A stretch of DNA of 64,000 bases, taken from Bradyrhizobium sp. RD5-C2 (lineage in GTDB: Bacteria; Pseudomonadota; Alphaproteobacteria; Rhizobiales; Xanthobacteraceae). The stretch covers positions 46,001 through 110,000 of the forward strand of contig NZ_BOVL01000021.1 of NCBI RefSeq assembly GCF_019972155.1, given 5' to 3'. Position 1 is the first letter of the stretch. The number at the start of each line of letters is the position of its first letter. Both the position numbers and the translations under genes were made by a program. This document shows, piece after piece, positions 51,559 through 60,173 of this stretch. The notes under the pieces were generated by a model. That model saw only the letters and a program-made list of their open reading frames with translations, was not told the DNA's origin and did not search any database.

Positions 51559-52812
51559 TTGAGCAAGATCGCGTCTCAGGGGGACGGAATTCTCGTGCGC
51601 ATCATTCCTTCAAACATCTTGTCGTCATCGGACCTGGTCATCGATGCCATCTATGAGGGCGGTAGGCAGGGAAACGCAGCCGACGATCCAATCTCTAAAA
51701 TTCTTGAGGGGGTCGGAAACCAGGGCGGATTTCGCGCCGCTGGGCGGGGTCCGGAAAAGAAGTACGTTGTCCTCTACACAAGCGGAGAAGACAAAGATTG
51801 GCCTGATACGTTGGACTTGAGCACCGGCCAATTCATCTACTTTGGTGACAATAAAACGCCCGGACACCAACTGCACGAGACGACGCGTGGTGGTAACGAA
51901 CTCTTGCGGCGTGCATTCGAATTTTTGCACGCGTCGCCGCCAATGCGGACAAAGGTGCCGCCGTTCTTCATTTTCAAAAGGTACCCAACTCCTGCAAGTA
52001 GCCGGTCTGTGCAGTTCAAAGGGTTGGCGGTTCCCGGCTTTCCTGGCTTGCCGTCAACCGCCGACCTAGTCGCAGTTTGGAAGACGACCGAAGGACAACG
52101 CTTTCAGAACTATCGTTCGATTTTTACAGTTTTGGACGCTCCTGTAATCACGCGCTCATGGCTGTATGAACTAGCTACCGGACTTGGTGCAAGTGCTGCC
52201 ATTTCAGCACCCGCCGCTTGGCAAGATTGGGTGCGATCTGGCCGAGCAAAAGCTCTGGCTTCGGAGAACACCACGATCATCAGGAGCATCGAAGAGCAGC
52301 GGCCCGATACTGCGATTAAGACTGACATTTTGCGCGTCGTCTTCGAACATTTCGAGCAAGCGCCGATTGCATTCGAGGCGTTCGCCGCACGTATCTTTCA
52401 GATGCACGATCCGCGAGTGATCATCGACACCATCACGCGAGGCAGCGTCGACGGTGGTCGCGACGCCATTGGTCGCTATCTCCTTGGCCTTTCCGGCGAT
52501 CCGGTGTACGCGGAATTCTCACTCGAAGCTAAATGTTACCAGCCGGGGTTCGACGAGACCTCCCCGAATACTGTTGGAGTTCGAGAGGTCTCGCGGTTGA
52601 TCTCTCGAATTCGCCATCGGCAGTTCGGAGTTCTGGTGACTACCTCAATGGTCGCGCGCCAGGCTTATGAAGAGGTTCGCGAAGACCGCCATCCAATCAT
52701 CTTCTTCAGCGGAGGAGACATCACCGACATTCTTGTCAACAACGGCTTCAGTACGCCAGAATTGGTGACAGTTCTTTTGCAAACGGAGTTTGCGCTGACG
52801 GAAATCGATTAA
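51559..52812 (+). CDS. AspBHI/Mrr-like modification-dependent endonuclease
   Basis: The product is 417 residues. The N-terminal part (about 1-185) reads like the AspBHI SRA-like domain that flips 5-methylcytosine. The C-terminal part holds an Mrr-type nuclease core: VDGGRDAIGR (catalytic Asp) and AEFSLEAKCYQP (ExK), then the helix of VREVSRLISRIRH and GVLVTTSMVARQAYEE. Type IV enzymes of this kind cut methylated foreign DNA. TTG 51559 is the first start; GTG 51595 with AGGGGGA upstream is as likely. No methylase neighbours it, as expected. Confidence 0.75.
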   Translation: MSKIASQGDGILVRIIPSNILSSSDLVIDAIYEGGRQGNAADDPISKILEGVGNQGGFRAAGRGPEKKYVVLYTSGEDKDWPDTLDLSTGQFIYFGDNKTPGHQLHETTRGGNELLRRAFEFLHASPPMRTKVPPFFIFKRYPTPASSRSVQFKGLAVPGFPGLPSTADLVAVWKTTEGQRFQNYRSIFTVLDAPVITRSWLYELATGLGASAAISAPAAWQDWVRSGRAKALASENTTIIRSIEEQRPDTAIKTDILRVVFEHFEQAPIAFEAFAARIFQMHDPRVIIDTITRGSVDGGRDAIGRYLLGLSGDPVYAEFSLEAKCYQPGFDETSPNTVGVREVSRLISRIRHRQFGVLVTTSMVARQAYEEVREDRHPIIFFSGGDITDILVNNGFSTPELVTVLLQTEFALTEID

Positions 52813-52897
52813 GTTCGTCGCTCTGGCAAGCACTGCCCGCATTGAAGGTTTAACAGGATAGGACCCTAGCGAAGCCAACGAGGCACGGGAAAAACCA

Positions 52898-53647
52898 ATG
52901 TACCGATCAGAGTGGGTTGACCGAGGTTATCCGAGCACTTGTGCCAGCGCGTCGGCAGCGCCGCCACCACCCGACGGCTTCGTTCGCGTCTATCATCTCT
53001 GCGAGGCACGGTATGCGATCGCGAATATCGAAAAGGGCCGCCTGAAGGTCGCCACTTTCGCTGACGCCAACGATCCATTTGAGCTGTCGGTTTTCTTCTC
53101 GCGTGATCCCGCACAACGGTTGCGGCTCAAGGATTATATCGATGATGTCGCCAAGCGGTTTGGGATAGTTTGTTTCAGCGAAGATTGGCTCGATCCGACC
53201 CTTTGGAGCCATTATGGCGACAGACATCAGGGGATCGCGCTCGGGTTTGACATTTCGGAGCAGCATCTATTGCCCGTCCGATATCAGTCTCAGCGTGCTG
53301 TTTTTCCTTCGGTTGTCGCATCCGATCTCGTCGATCAATTTCTTGGAACGAAGTATGCCAGTTGGGCGTATGAGCGGGAACGACGCATTATTGTCGAGTT
53401 CGCAAGTGCAGAGCATGAGACAGTGAAATTGGCGACGGGGATAGACCGCGAACTCTTTTTCGAGAAATTCGGAAGCGATGTTTGTCTGAGAGAGGTGATC
53501 GTCGGCCCATTGTGCAGCGAAGATGTTGTCGCCTTGCGTGCGAAGGTGAACTCGCTGCACAGCGATGTTGCGACCTTTAAAGCGCGCCTCGCGGATAAAT
53601 TCTTTAGTGTGGTCCCGGACGAACCCACTGTGCCACCGCGGCGTTAG
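52898..53647 (+). CDS. DUF2971 domain protein
   Basis: The product is 249 residues. The domain (about 25-215) has the family's marks: VYHLCEARYAIANIEKGRLK, FADANDPFE, CFSEDWLDPTLWSHYGDRHQG and an acidic C-terminal part. DUF2971 proteins are frequent in phage-defence neighbourhoods; the biochemical activity is unknown. It lies 85 bases after the endonuclease on the same strand, a probable operon. Confidence 0.75.
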   Translation: MYRSEWVDRGYPSTCASASAAPPPPDGFVRVYHLCEARYAIANIEKGRLKVATFADANDPFELSVFFSRDPAQRLRLKDYIDDVAKRFGIVCFSEDWLDPTLWSHYGDRHQGIALGFDISEQHLLPVRYQSQRAVFPSVVASDLVDQFLGTKYASWAYERERRIIVEFASAEHETVKLATGIDRELFFEKFGSDVCLREVIVGPLCSEDVVALRAKVNSLHSDVATFKARLADKFFSVVPDEPTVPPRR

Positions 53648-53831
53648 CGGAAAGGGAAGGGTTCCTGCGCTTTACCGGCTCAGATTGACTGTGCGAGATG
53701 AACTCCGGGACGGACACTAAAGAGACACTCTTCAATTTTCTCGTGCAGTTTCAATAGATTGATTGAACTTCCCCTCTCCCACAAGGGGAGAGGTGCAGTG
53801 AGCAAGCGGCATGAGCAGCGCGCCTCGACTA

Positions 53832-54290
53832 TCACACCTTCCAGACACCGACCGGCTGGCGCACGGCGACATTCAGCCGGTTCCAGACATTGATGGCAGC
53901 GATGCCGAGCACCAGCGACGCGAGCTGCTGCTCGTTGAAATGCTTCGCCGCCTCGTCCCACACCGCGTCCGTCACCGGATCCTCGCGGTCGCTGAGCCGG
54001 GTCACCGCTTCCGTCAGCGCCAGCGCGGCGCGCTCGGCTTCGGTGAAATACGGCGTGTCGCGCCAGGCGCCGACCGCGAACAGCCGCTCGTCGGTCTCGC
54101 CGGCCCGGCGGGCGAGCTTCGGATGCATATCGACGCAGACGCTGCAGCCATTGATCTGGCTGGCGCGCAGATGCACCAGTTCGAGTAGCTTTTCCGGCAA
54201 AGCCGGTTTGGTGCTCTCGCTGAGCGCCTGCAGCGCCTTCATGGCATCGGGAACAACCATCACCGGGTGGTTCATGCGGGCTTTCATCAT
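53832..54290 (-). CDS. AhpD/carboxymuconolactone-decarboxylase family protein
   Basis: The product is 152 residues from ATG 54290 after AGGAGAG. The core has the alkylhydroperoxidase CxxC in NGCSVCVDMH, with the nearby His and Glu of AhpD. ECF41 sigma factors are typically encoded beside genes of this (CMD) family, which fits the divergent gene here. A reading to 54350 is less likely. Expected role: peroxide reduction or a related reaction under sigma control. Confidence 0.88.
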   Translation of the reverse strand: MMKARMNHPVMVVPDAMKALQALSESTKPALPEKLLELVHLRASQINGCSVCVDMHPKLARRAGETDERLFAVGAWRDTPYFTEAERAALALTEAVTRLSDREDPVTDAVWDEAAKHFNEQQLASLVLGIAAINVWNRLNVAVRQPVGVWKV

Positions 54291-54334
54291 GTCACTCTCC
54301 TGATTTGCCTTTTGACGAAGCCGTGCCGATCTGT

Positions 54335-54361
54335 TGTCACATCGGCCCACTTTCGTTCGTC
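54335..54361 (+). promoter_or_regulatory. ECF41-type promoter
   Basis: TGTCACA (54335-54341), a 16-base spacer and CGTC (54358-54361) match the reported ECF41 promoter form (TGTCACA-N16-CGTC), 37 bases before the sigma factor start. It suggests autoregulation. The minus strand shows a weaker copy (GTGACAA-N16-CGTC) pointing to the AhpD gene. Confidence 0.7.
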
Positions 54362-54397
54362 AAGGCCATGACGGAGCGGACAAAGGGAATGTGACCG

Positions 54398-55264
54398 ATG
54401 GACGAGAAAAAGTTTGTGGCCGAACAGTTCGAGGCCAACCGGCCGCGCCTGCGCGCGGTGGCCTACCGCATGCTGGGCTCGACCGCCGAGGTCGACGATG
54501 CCGTGCAGGAGGCCTGGCTGCGGCTCGGCCGCACCGACACTGCTGCCGTCGACAACCTCGGGGGTTGGCTGACCACCGTGGTCGCGCGGATTTGCCTCGA
54601 CATGCTGCGCTCGCGCAAATCGCGCCGCGAGGAGCCGATCGGGCCGCATGTGCCGGAGCCGATCGCGGACAATCCGTCCGAACGCGAGACCGAGATGGCT
54701 GACTCGGTCGGCGCGGCGCTGCTCGTGGTGCTGGAGACGCTGGCGCCGGCCGAGCGGCTGGCTTTCGTGCTGCACGACATGTTCGCGGTGCCGTTCGAGG
54801 AGATCGCGCCGATCGTCGGACGCACGCCGGCCGCCGCGCGGCAACTTGCGAGCCGTGCCAGACGCCGCGTGCAGGGCGCGCCGCCCGCGCCGGATGCCGA
54901 CCTCAGCCGGCAACGCGGCATCGTCGAAGCTTTCCTCGCGGCGTCCCGCAACGGCGATTTCGAAGGGCTGCTTGCCGTGCTGGCGCCCGACGTCGTGGTG
55001 CGCGCCGATCAGGCTGCGCAGCGGCTCGGCTCGCTGCCGGTGATCCGTGGCGCAGTTGCAGTGGCCGAAAGCTTCAAGGGACGCGCGCAGGCCGCGAAAT
55101 CGGCGCTGGTCGATGGTGAGATCGGCGTTGCCGTCATCCTTAGTGGCACGCTGCGTGTCGTGCTGCGGGTCACGATATCAGGCGACAGGATCGCTGCGAT
55201 CGACGCGACCGCCGAGCCCGCGCAGATCGAGACCTTCGATGTCGAGGTGTTCGACCAGGCCTGA
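54398..55264 (+). CDS. ECF41 (SigJ-type) RNA polymerase sigma factor
   Basis: The product is 288 residues, longer than plain ECF sigmas. Region 2 (about 5-75; RAVAYRMLGSTAEVDDAVQEAWLRL) and region 4 (about 120-165; AFVLHDMFAVPFEEIAPIVGRTPAAARQ) are followed by a SnoaL-like C-terminal extension (about 175-285) that controls activity in place of an anti-sigma factor. The divergent AhpD gene and the ECF41 promoter form the standard arrangement. Signal unknown; oxidative or envelope stress is the usual suspicion. Confidence 0.93.
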   Translation: MDEKKFVAEQFEANRPRLRAVAYRMLGSTAEVDDAVQEAWLRLGRTDTAAVDNLGGWLTTVVARICLDMLRSRKSRREEPIGPHVPEPIADNPSERETEMADSVGAALLVVLETLAPAERLAFVLHDMFAVPFEEIAPIVGRTPAAARQLASRARRRVQGAPPAPDADLSRQRGIVEAFLAASRNGDFEGLLAVLAPDVVVRADQAAQRLGSLPVIRGAVAVAESFKGRAQAAKSALVDGEIGVAVILSGTLRVVLRVTISGDRIAAIDATAEPAQIETFDVEVFDQA

Positions 55265-55328
55265 CGCGGCTGGAGACAGGTGGTTTGCAATGTTAGTGTC
55301 CTCCCTGCGCCATACAGGGAGGACAATC

Positions 55329-56585
55329 ATGAAACGATCCATCAAATTGCTCGCGTCGGCCGGCCTGCTTTCGCTCGCCCTCGCCTCGTCCCCCGCCCTT
55401 GCCGCCGCGGATGAAAAGCTGCGCGCCGCCGCCGAGCAGGCCCAGCCGGCGGTGATCGAAAGCCTGCACGACATGGTGCTGATCGAGTCAGGCTCGAGCG
55501 ACGTCGAAGGCCTGAAGAAGATGGCCGACTACACCGAAGCGCGGCTGAAGGCGCTCGGCGCCAAGACCGAGCGGCGCAAGACCACGAAGGGCGCCGGCGC
55601 CGACATGGTGATCGGCACCTTTGAGGGTACCGGCAGCAGGAAGCTGATGCTGATCGCGCATATGGACACGGTCTATGAGCACGGCATCCTCGACACCCAG
55701 CCCTACAAGGTCGACGGCAACAGGATTTACGGGCCCGGCATTGCCGACGACAAGGGCGGCATCGCCGTCATCCTGCATTCGCTGAAAATCCTGCAAGATA
55801 CCGGCTGGCGCGACTACGCAAAGCTCACGGTGTCGTTCAATCCGGATGAGGAGGTCGGCTCGATCGGCTCCGGTGAGATCATCGCCGAGCTCGCCGACCA
55901 GCACGATGTGGTGCTGTCCTGCGAGCCGACGGTTGCGCCGCCGGTGGCCAAGAACGAAAGCCTGCTGCTCGGCGCCAGCGGCACCGCGACCGGCACGCTG
56001 GATGTGAAGGGCAAGGCCTCGCATGCCGGCGCCGCGCCGCAGCTCGGTCGCAACGCGCTGCTCGAGCTTGCGCATCAGTTGCTGCAGACCCAGGACGTCG
56101 CGAAATCCATCCCGGGCACGCAACTGAACTGGACCACCGCGAAGGCCGGCACCGTGCGCAACCAGATCCCCGATCACGCCAGCGCCGGCGCCGACATCCG
56201 CCTCACCATTCCGGACGGCGTGCAGAAGCTGCAGGCCGCGCTCGACGAGAAAGTGAATAACAGACTGATCCCCGACACCGAGGTGACCGTGAAGGTCGCC
56301 GCAGGCCGCCCACCCTTCGTGGCGAATGATCGCGGCCGCGCGCTCGCGAAGCAGGGACAGGCGATCTACGCCGAGCTCGACCGCACGCTGGATATCGCTG
56401 AGATGACCGGCGGCGCGACCGACGCCGGCTACGCCGCGCGCAGCGGCAAGGCCACCGTGGTCGAAAGCTTCGGCCTCGCCGGCTGGGGCTATCACGCCCG
56501 CGACGAATATATCGACACCAACTCGATCGTGCCGCGGCTCTATCTGATGACGCGGATCCTGATCGAGCTGGGCAAGGCGAAGTAG
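55329..56585 (+). CDS. M20-family metallopeptidase (CPG2-like), secreted
   Basis: The product is 418 residues from ATG 55329 with a signal peptide (LASAGLLSLALASSPALAAA). Dizinc motifs are visible: AHMDTVYEHG, GIADDKGG and NPDEEVGSIGS; then a dimerisation/lid domain and a terminal His in ARDEYID/WGYHARDE. Carboxypeptidase G2-type enzymes remove C-terminal Glu from folates or peptides. A longer frame overlaps the sigma gene and is rejected. Periplasmic location expected. Confidence 0.88.
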   Translation: MKRSIKLLASAGLLSLALASSPALAAADEKLRAAAEQAQPAVIESLHDMVLIESGSSDVEGLKKMADYTEARLKALGAKTERRKTTKGAGADMVIGTFEGTGSRKLMLIAHMDTVYEHGILDTQPYKVDGNRIYGPGIADDKGGIAVILHSLKILQDTGWRDYAKLTVSFNPDEEVGSIGSGEIIAELADQHDVVLSCEPTVAPPVAKNESLLLGASGTATGTLDVKGKASHAGAAPQLGRNALLELAHQLLQTQDVAKSIPGTQLNWTTAKAGTVRNQIPDHASAGADIRLTIPDGVQKLQAALDEKVNNRLIPDTEVTVKVAAGRPPFVANDRGRALAKQGQAIYAELDRTLDIAEMTGGATDAGYAARSGKATVVESFGLAGWGYHARDEYIDTNSIVPRLYLMTRILIELGKAK

Positions 56586-56921
56586 CTGGGGCGCGCAGCG
56601 GCATCCGTTGAAACAGCCGCGCCAATCTTTAGCGCCGGCACCCCGGGCCACCCCTCTCCCCCAACCCTCCCCCACAAGGGGGGAGGGAGCCTGACCCGTG
56701 TGCTCACCTCACTTGATTAAACCTCCGCCCGGGTTCACGGGGCGGCGGTGTCACCTCTCCGACGCGACGAGGCTCTTTCCGTTCCCGCCCTGCCTTCTCA
56801 GAAACCCTCTTTATTTCAATTGCTTAGAATTTCCGCGCGCGCGCACCTTGACCGCTCCTGCAACCCGCGGTAGCTTCCGTTTCTGAACACGGAATTCCGT
56901 ATTCCAATTTGGACTGATCGC
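56586..56921. other. Intergenic region with CCCTCCCCC repeat
   Basis: About 336 bases before a regulator gene. It includes a repeat-like block (CCTCCCCCACAAGGGGGGAGGG near 56667-56690) that forms a dyad, related to the family at the island edge. No gene seen. Its right part should hold the regulator's promoter and probably its operator; ATTCCGTATTCCAAT (56892-56906) holds two ATTCC copies. Confidence 0.4.
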
Positions 56922-57596
56922 ATGATCCCGTTGGACCCGCTCCCGAACCTGATCGACCAGGTCTACGGGCGACTTCTCGAGGCGATCATCGACCGCACGC
57001 TGCTGCCAGGCCAGCGCATCACCCAGAACGAGCTTGCCGATCGGCTCGGCGTCTCACGCCAGCCGATCTCGCACGCGCTGCATTTGTTGCATCGCCAGGG
57101 CCTGGTCGCGGAGAGCGGCAAGCGCGGCTTCGAGGTGACGCAGCTCGATCCGCAGCGTATCCGCGAGCTCTATGAAGTGCGCGGCGCCATCGATGCGCTG
57201 GCGGCGCGGCTTGCCGCGACGCGCGTCAAAGAGGATGCCGCGGCGCGCGCGCAACTCGAAAGCGCGCTCGAAGCCGGACGCGCGATCGACGACAGCGCAC
57301 CGCTGGCGCGTCTGATCGCACTCGACGTCGACTTCCACAGCTCGATCTATCGGCTGGCCGGCAATACTGCGATCGAGGAAATGATCACGCCGCAATGGCC
57401 GCATATGCGCCGCTCGATGGCGACCGTGCTCGCCGAGCTCGATTATCGCGATAGCGCCTGGACCGAGCACGAGACCATCGCCGCACATATTTTCTCCGGC
57501 AATGCCGCCGCCGCCGAGGCTGCGGCGCTGGCGCATGCACAGACGGCGGGGCGGATGACCGAAGAGAAGCTGAGGGCGATCGACGTGGCGGCGTAG
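56922..57596 (+). CDS. GntR-family regulator (FCD subgroup)
   Basis: The product is 224 residues. The N-terminal winged helix (RITQNELADRLGVSRQPISHAL) and a C-terminal FCD effector domain (about 80-215; LYEVRGAIDALAARLAA.., DVDFHSSIYRLAGN with metal-type His) are complete. Members repress catabolic genes until a carboxylate or sugar acid binds. The two genes downstream (PhyH dioxygenase, SAF-domain oxidoreductase) are its probable targets. Confidence 0.9.
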   Translation: MIPLDPLPNLIDQVYGRLLEAIIDRTLLPGQRITQNELADRLGVSRQPISHALHLLHRQGLVAESGKRGFEVTQLDPQRIRELYEVRGAIDALAARLAATRVKEDAAARAQLESALEAGRAIDDSAPLARLIALDVDFHSSIYRLAGNTAIEEMITPQWPHMRRSMATVLAELDYRDSAWTEHETIAAHIFSGNAAAAEAAALAHAQTAGRMTEEKLRAIDVAA

Positions 57597-57603
57597 GTAC
57601 GCC

Positions 57604-57693
57604 GTCGTTCCGGCGCGCGCAGCGAACCGCAGATGCGCAATCGCGCATCGGGGAGCCTCGAGATTCCGGGTTCGCTGCGCGCACCGGAATGAC
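57604..57693. repeat. Palindromic repeat, GTCATTCCGG family (copy 2)
   Basis: Arms GTCGTTCCGGCGCGCGCAGCGAACC and GGTTCGCTGCGCGCACCGGAATGAC enclose an inner stem; lies between the regulator and the dioxygenase gene. Confidence 0.75.
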
Positions 57694-57719
57694 AAAGATA
57701 ACAACAGGAGGAAAGCACC

Positions 57720-58520
57720 ATGAAACTGACCCCGGAGCAGATCGAATTTTTCCATCGCGAAGGCTGGCTGTTCCTGCCCGAGTTGTTCAGCCAGGAAGAG
57801 GTCGATTTCCTCGCGCGCGAGGCGGTCTCGATCTATGACGCCAACCGCCCTGAGGTGTGGCGCGAGAAGAGCGGCGCGCCGCGCACGGCATTCGCCGCGC
57901 ATCTCTACAACGAGGCGTTCCGCCTCCTCGGCGCGCATCCGCGCATGATCGACCCCATCGAGCAGCTGTTCGGCGAGAAGGTTTACATGCATCAGTTCAA
58001 GATCAATGCGAAGGCGGCCTTCACCGGCGACGTCTGGCAGTGGCACCAGGACTACGGCACCTGGAAGCGCGACGACGGCATGCCGGAGCCGCGCGCGATG
58101 AACATCGCGATCTTCCTCGACGAGGTGATGCCGATTAACGGCCCGCTGATGCTGGTGCCGCAGAGCCAGACCGCCGGCGACCTCAAAGCCTCGCACGACC
58201 TCGAAACCACGTCCTACCCGCTGTGGACGCTGGATGAAGAGACGGTGACCCGGCTGGTGAAGCAGGGCGGCATCGTCGCGCCGACCGGAAAGCCCGGCGG
58301 CATGCTGATGTTCCACGGCAATCTGGTGCACGGATCGAGCGGCAATATCACGCCCTACCCGCGCAAGATCGTCTATCTGACGCTGAACGCGGTCTCGAAC
58401 TACATCCGCACCCCGACGCGACCCGACTACATCGCGCACCGGGACTTCGCGCCGATCCAGACCGTTGCCGACGGCGCACTGCTGCGGCTCGCACGTGCGC
58501 CGCGCCAGGCGGCGGAGTAG
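57720..58520 (+). CDS. Phytanoyl-CoA dioxygenase (PhyH) family protein
   Basis: The product is 266 residues after AGGAGGA. The Fe(II)/2-oxoglutarate facial triad is visible: HQDYGTW (HxD, about 104-106) and the distal His in MFHGNLVHGSSGN, followed by the 2-oxoglutarate Arg in PYPRK. It hydroxylates an unactivated carbon of some small molecule or lipid-like acid. It lies between a GntR regulator and an oxidoreductase, probably one catabolic unit. Confidence 0.88.
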   Translation: MKLTPEQIEFFHREGWLFLPELFSQEEVDFLAREAVSIYDANRPEVWREKSGAPRTAFAAHLYNEAFRLLGAHPRMIDPIEQLFGEKVYMHQFKINAKAAFTGDVWQWHQDYGTWKRDDGMPEPRAMNIAIFLDEVMPINGPLMLVPQSQTAGDLKASHDLETTSYPLWTLDEETVTRLVKQGGIVAPTGKPGGMLMFHGNLVHGSSGNITPYPRKIVYLTLNAVSNYIRTPTRPDYIAHRDFAPIQTVADGALLRLARAPRQAAE

Positions 58521-58529
58521 TTTCACAAG

Positions 58530-58633
58530 CTGTCATTCCGGGGCTCGCGAAGCGAGAGCCCGGAATCCATTTGACCGCACATTCGTAGTACGATGGATTC
58601 CGGGCTCGCGACTTCGTCGCGCCCCGGAATGAC
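58530..58633. repeat. Palindromic repeat, GTCATTCCGG family (copy 3)
   Basis: Arms GTCATTCCGGGGC and GCCCCGGAATGAC are perfect complements; inner arms (GCCCGGAATCCAT/ATGGATTCCGGGC) also pair. Third copy in the window. Confidence 0.8.
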
Positions 58634-58685
58634 GAATTCTGAATAGTCGCGCGCCCTGCGCGACCGCACCATTGGTAACCAACAC

Positions 58686-59993
58686 ATGAACCTGCATCAC
58701 CTCCTCCAAACCCGCGCTGCCGCCGGCAAGCCGGTTCGCGTGGTCCTGATCGGCGCCGGAAAATTCGGCTCGATGTTCCTGTCGCAGGTGCCGCACACGC
58801 CGGGGCTCGAGGTGCCGGTGATCGTCGATCTCGACCGCGATCGTGCGCGCGAGGCGTGCCGCACCGTCGGCTGGGACGATGCGCGGATCGGCGCAACGAC
58901 CTTTACCGATGACGGCGCCCGCGCGATCGCCGGCGGCGCGTTCGACGTGGTGGTCGAAGCGACCGGCAATCCCGCGGTCGGCATCCGCCATGCCCGCGCG
59001 GCGATATCAGCCGGCAAGCATGTCGTGATGGTCAATGTCGAGGCCGATGTGCTGGCGGGCCCGCTGCTCGCCGAAGAGGCGCGCAAGGCCGGCGTGGTCT
59101 ATTCGCTCGCCTATGGCGACCAGCCGGCGCTGACCGCGGAGATGGTCGACTGGGCGCGCGCCACGGGCTTTCGCGTCGTCGCCGCCGGCAAGGGCACGAA
59201 ATATTTGCCCGCCTATCACGACGTGACGCCGGAGGGCGTGTGGCAGCATTACGGGCTCACCGCGGGCGAAGCGCAATCCGCCGGCATGAACCCGCAGATG
59301 TTCAACTCCTTCCTCGACGGCACCAAATCCGCGATCGAGATGGCGGCGATCGCCAATGCCTGCACGCTCGACGTGCCGTCGGAGGGCTTGCTGTTTCCGC
59401 CCTGCGGCGTCGACGACCTGCCGCATGTGATGCGGCCGCGCGATAAGGGCGGCGTGCTGGAGAGATCCGGCATCGTCGAGGTGGTATCGTCGCTGGAGCG
59501 CGACGGCCGTCCGGTGTTTCGCGATCTGCGCTGGGGCGTCTATGTGGTGCTGGAAGCGCCGAACGATTATGCCGCCGATTGCTTCAAGCAATACGGCCTC
59601 AAGACCGACTCGTCCGGCCGCTATGCGGCAATGTATAAGCCGTATCATCTGATCGGGCTCGAGCTGAACATTTCCGTGCTGTCGGCAGCGCTGCGCAACG
59701 AGCCGACCGGGCAGCCGCGCGGCTTCCGCGGCGACGTTGCAGCGGTGGCGAAACGCAATTTGCGCGCCGGCGAGATGCTCGACGGCGAAGGCGGCTACAC
59801 GGTGTGGGGCAAGCTGATGCCGGCCTCCGCGAGCCTCGCTGCCGGCGCGCTGCCGATCGGGCTTGCGCATCGGGTCAAGCTGAAGAGCGACATCGCTCAT
59901 GGCGCTGTCGTGCGCTGGAGCGACGTCGAGGTCGACGAGCGCAACGACACCATCAAGACGCGCAAGGCGATGGAGCAGGCGTTTTCGCGGTAG
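58686..59993 (+). CDS. NAD(P)-binding oxidoreductase with C-terminal SAF domain
   Basis: The product is 435 residues. A Rossmann domain (RVVLIGAGKFGSMFLSQV, about 19-36; VVEATGNPAVG) resembles homoserine dehydrogenase-type enzymes, and the C-terminal 90 residues carry a SAF domain (VAAVAKRNLRAGEMLDGEGG.., SDVEVDE), as in sugar-acid dehydratases and antifreeze-like proteins. I cannot name the substrate. It probably belongs to the GntR/PhyH cluster and acts on a hydroxy acid. Confidence 0.75.
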   Translation: MNLHHLLQTRAAAGKPVRVVLIGAGKFGSMFLSQVPHTPGLEVPVIVDLDRDRAREACRTVGWDDARIGATTFTDDGARAIAGGAFDVVVEATGNPAVGIRHARAAISAGKHVVMVNVEADVLAGPLLAEEARKAGVVYSLAYGDQPALTAEMVDWARATGFRVVAAGKGTKYLPAYHDVTPEGVWQHYGLTAGEAQSAGMNPQMFNSFLDGTKSAIEMAAIANACTLDVPSEGLLFPPCGVDDLPHVMRPRDKGGVLERSGIVEVVSSLERDGRPVFRDLRWGVYVVLEAPNDYAADCFKQYGLKTDSSGRYAAMYKPYHLIGLELNISVLSAALRNEPTGQPRGFRGDVAAVAKRNLRAGEMLDGEGGYTVWGKLMPASASLAAGALPIGLAHRVKLKSDIAHGAVVRWSDVEVDERNDTIKTRKAMEQAFSR

Positions 59994-60000
59994 TTTCTTT

Positions 60001-60156
60001 CACCTCTCCCCGCTCTTTGCGGGGAGAGGTCGGTTCGCATCGATGCGATCCGGGTGAGGGGCGAGGCACACTGCTCGACAAGCAGCATGGTGCTCGCCGG
60101 ATGGAGACCCCTCACCCCAACCCTCTCCCCGCAAGAGCGGGGCGAGGGAGCGGTTG
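60001..60156. repeat. Inverted repeat, CACCTCTCCCC family
   Basis: A compound palindrome lies between convergent genes: CCTCTCCCCGCTCTTTGCGGGGAGAGG forms a local hairpin, and GGGTGAGGGG pairs with CCCCTCACCCC across the interval. It is related to 33671-33805. Confidence 0.7.
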
Positions 60157-60173
60157 GTGCGGTACCCACACGA

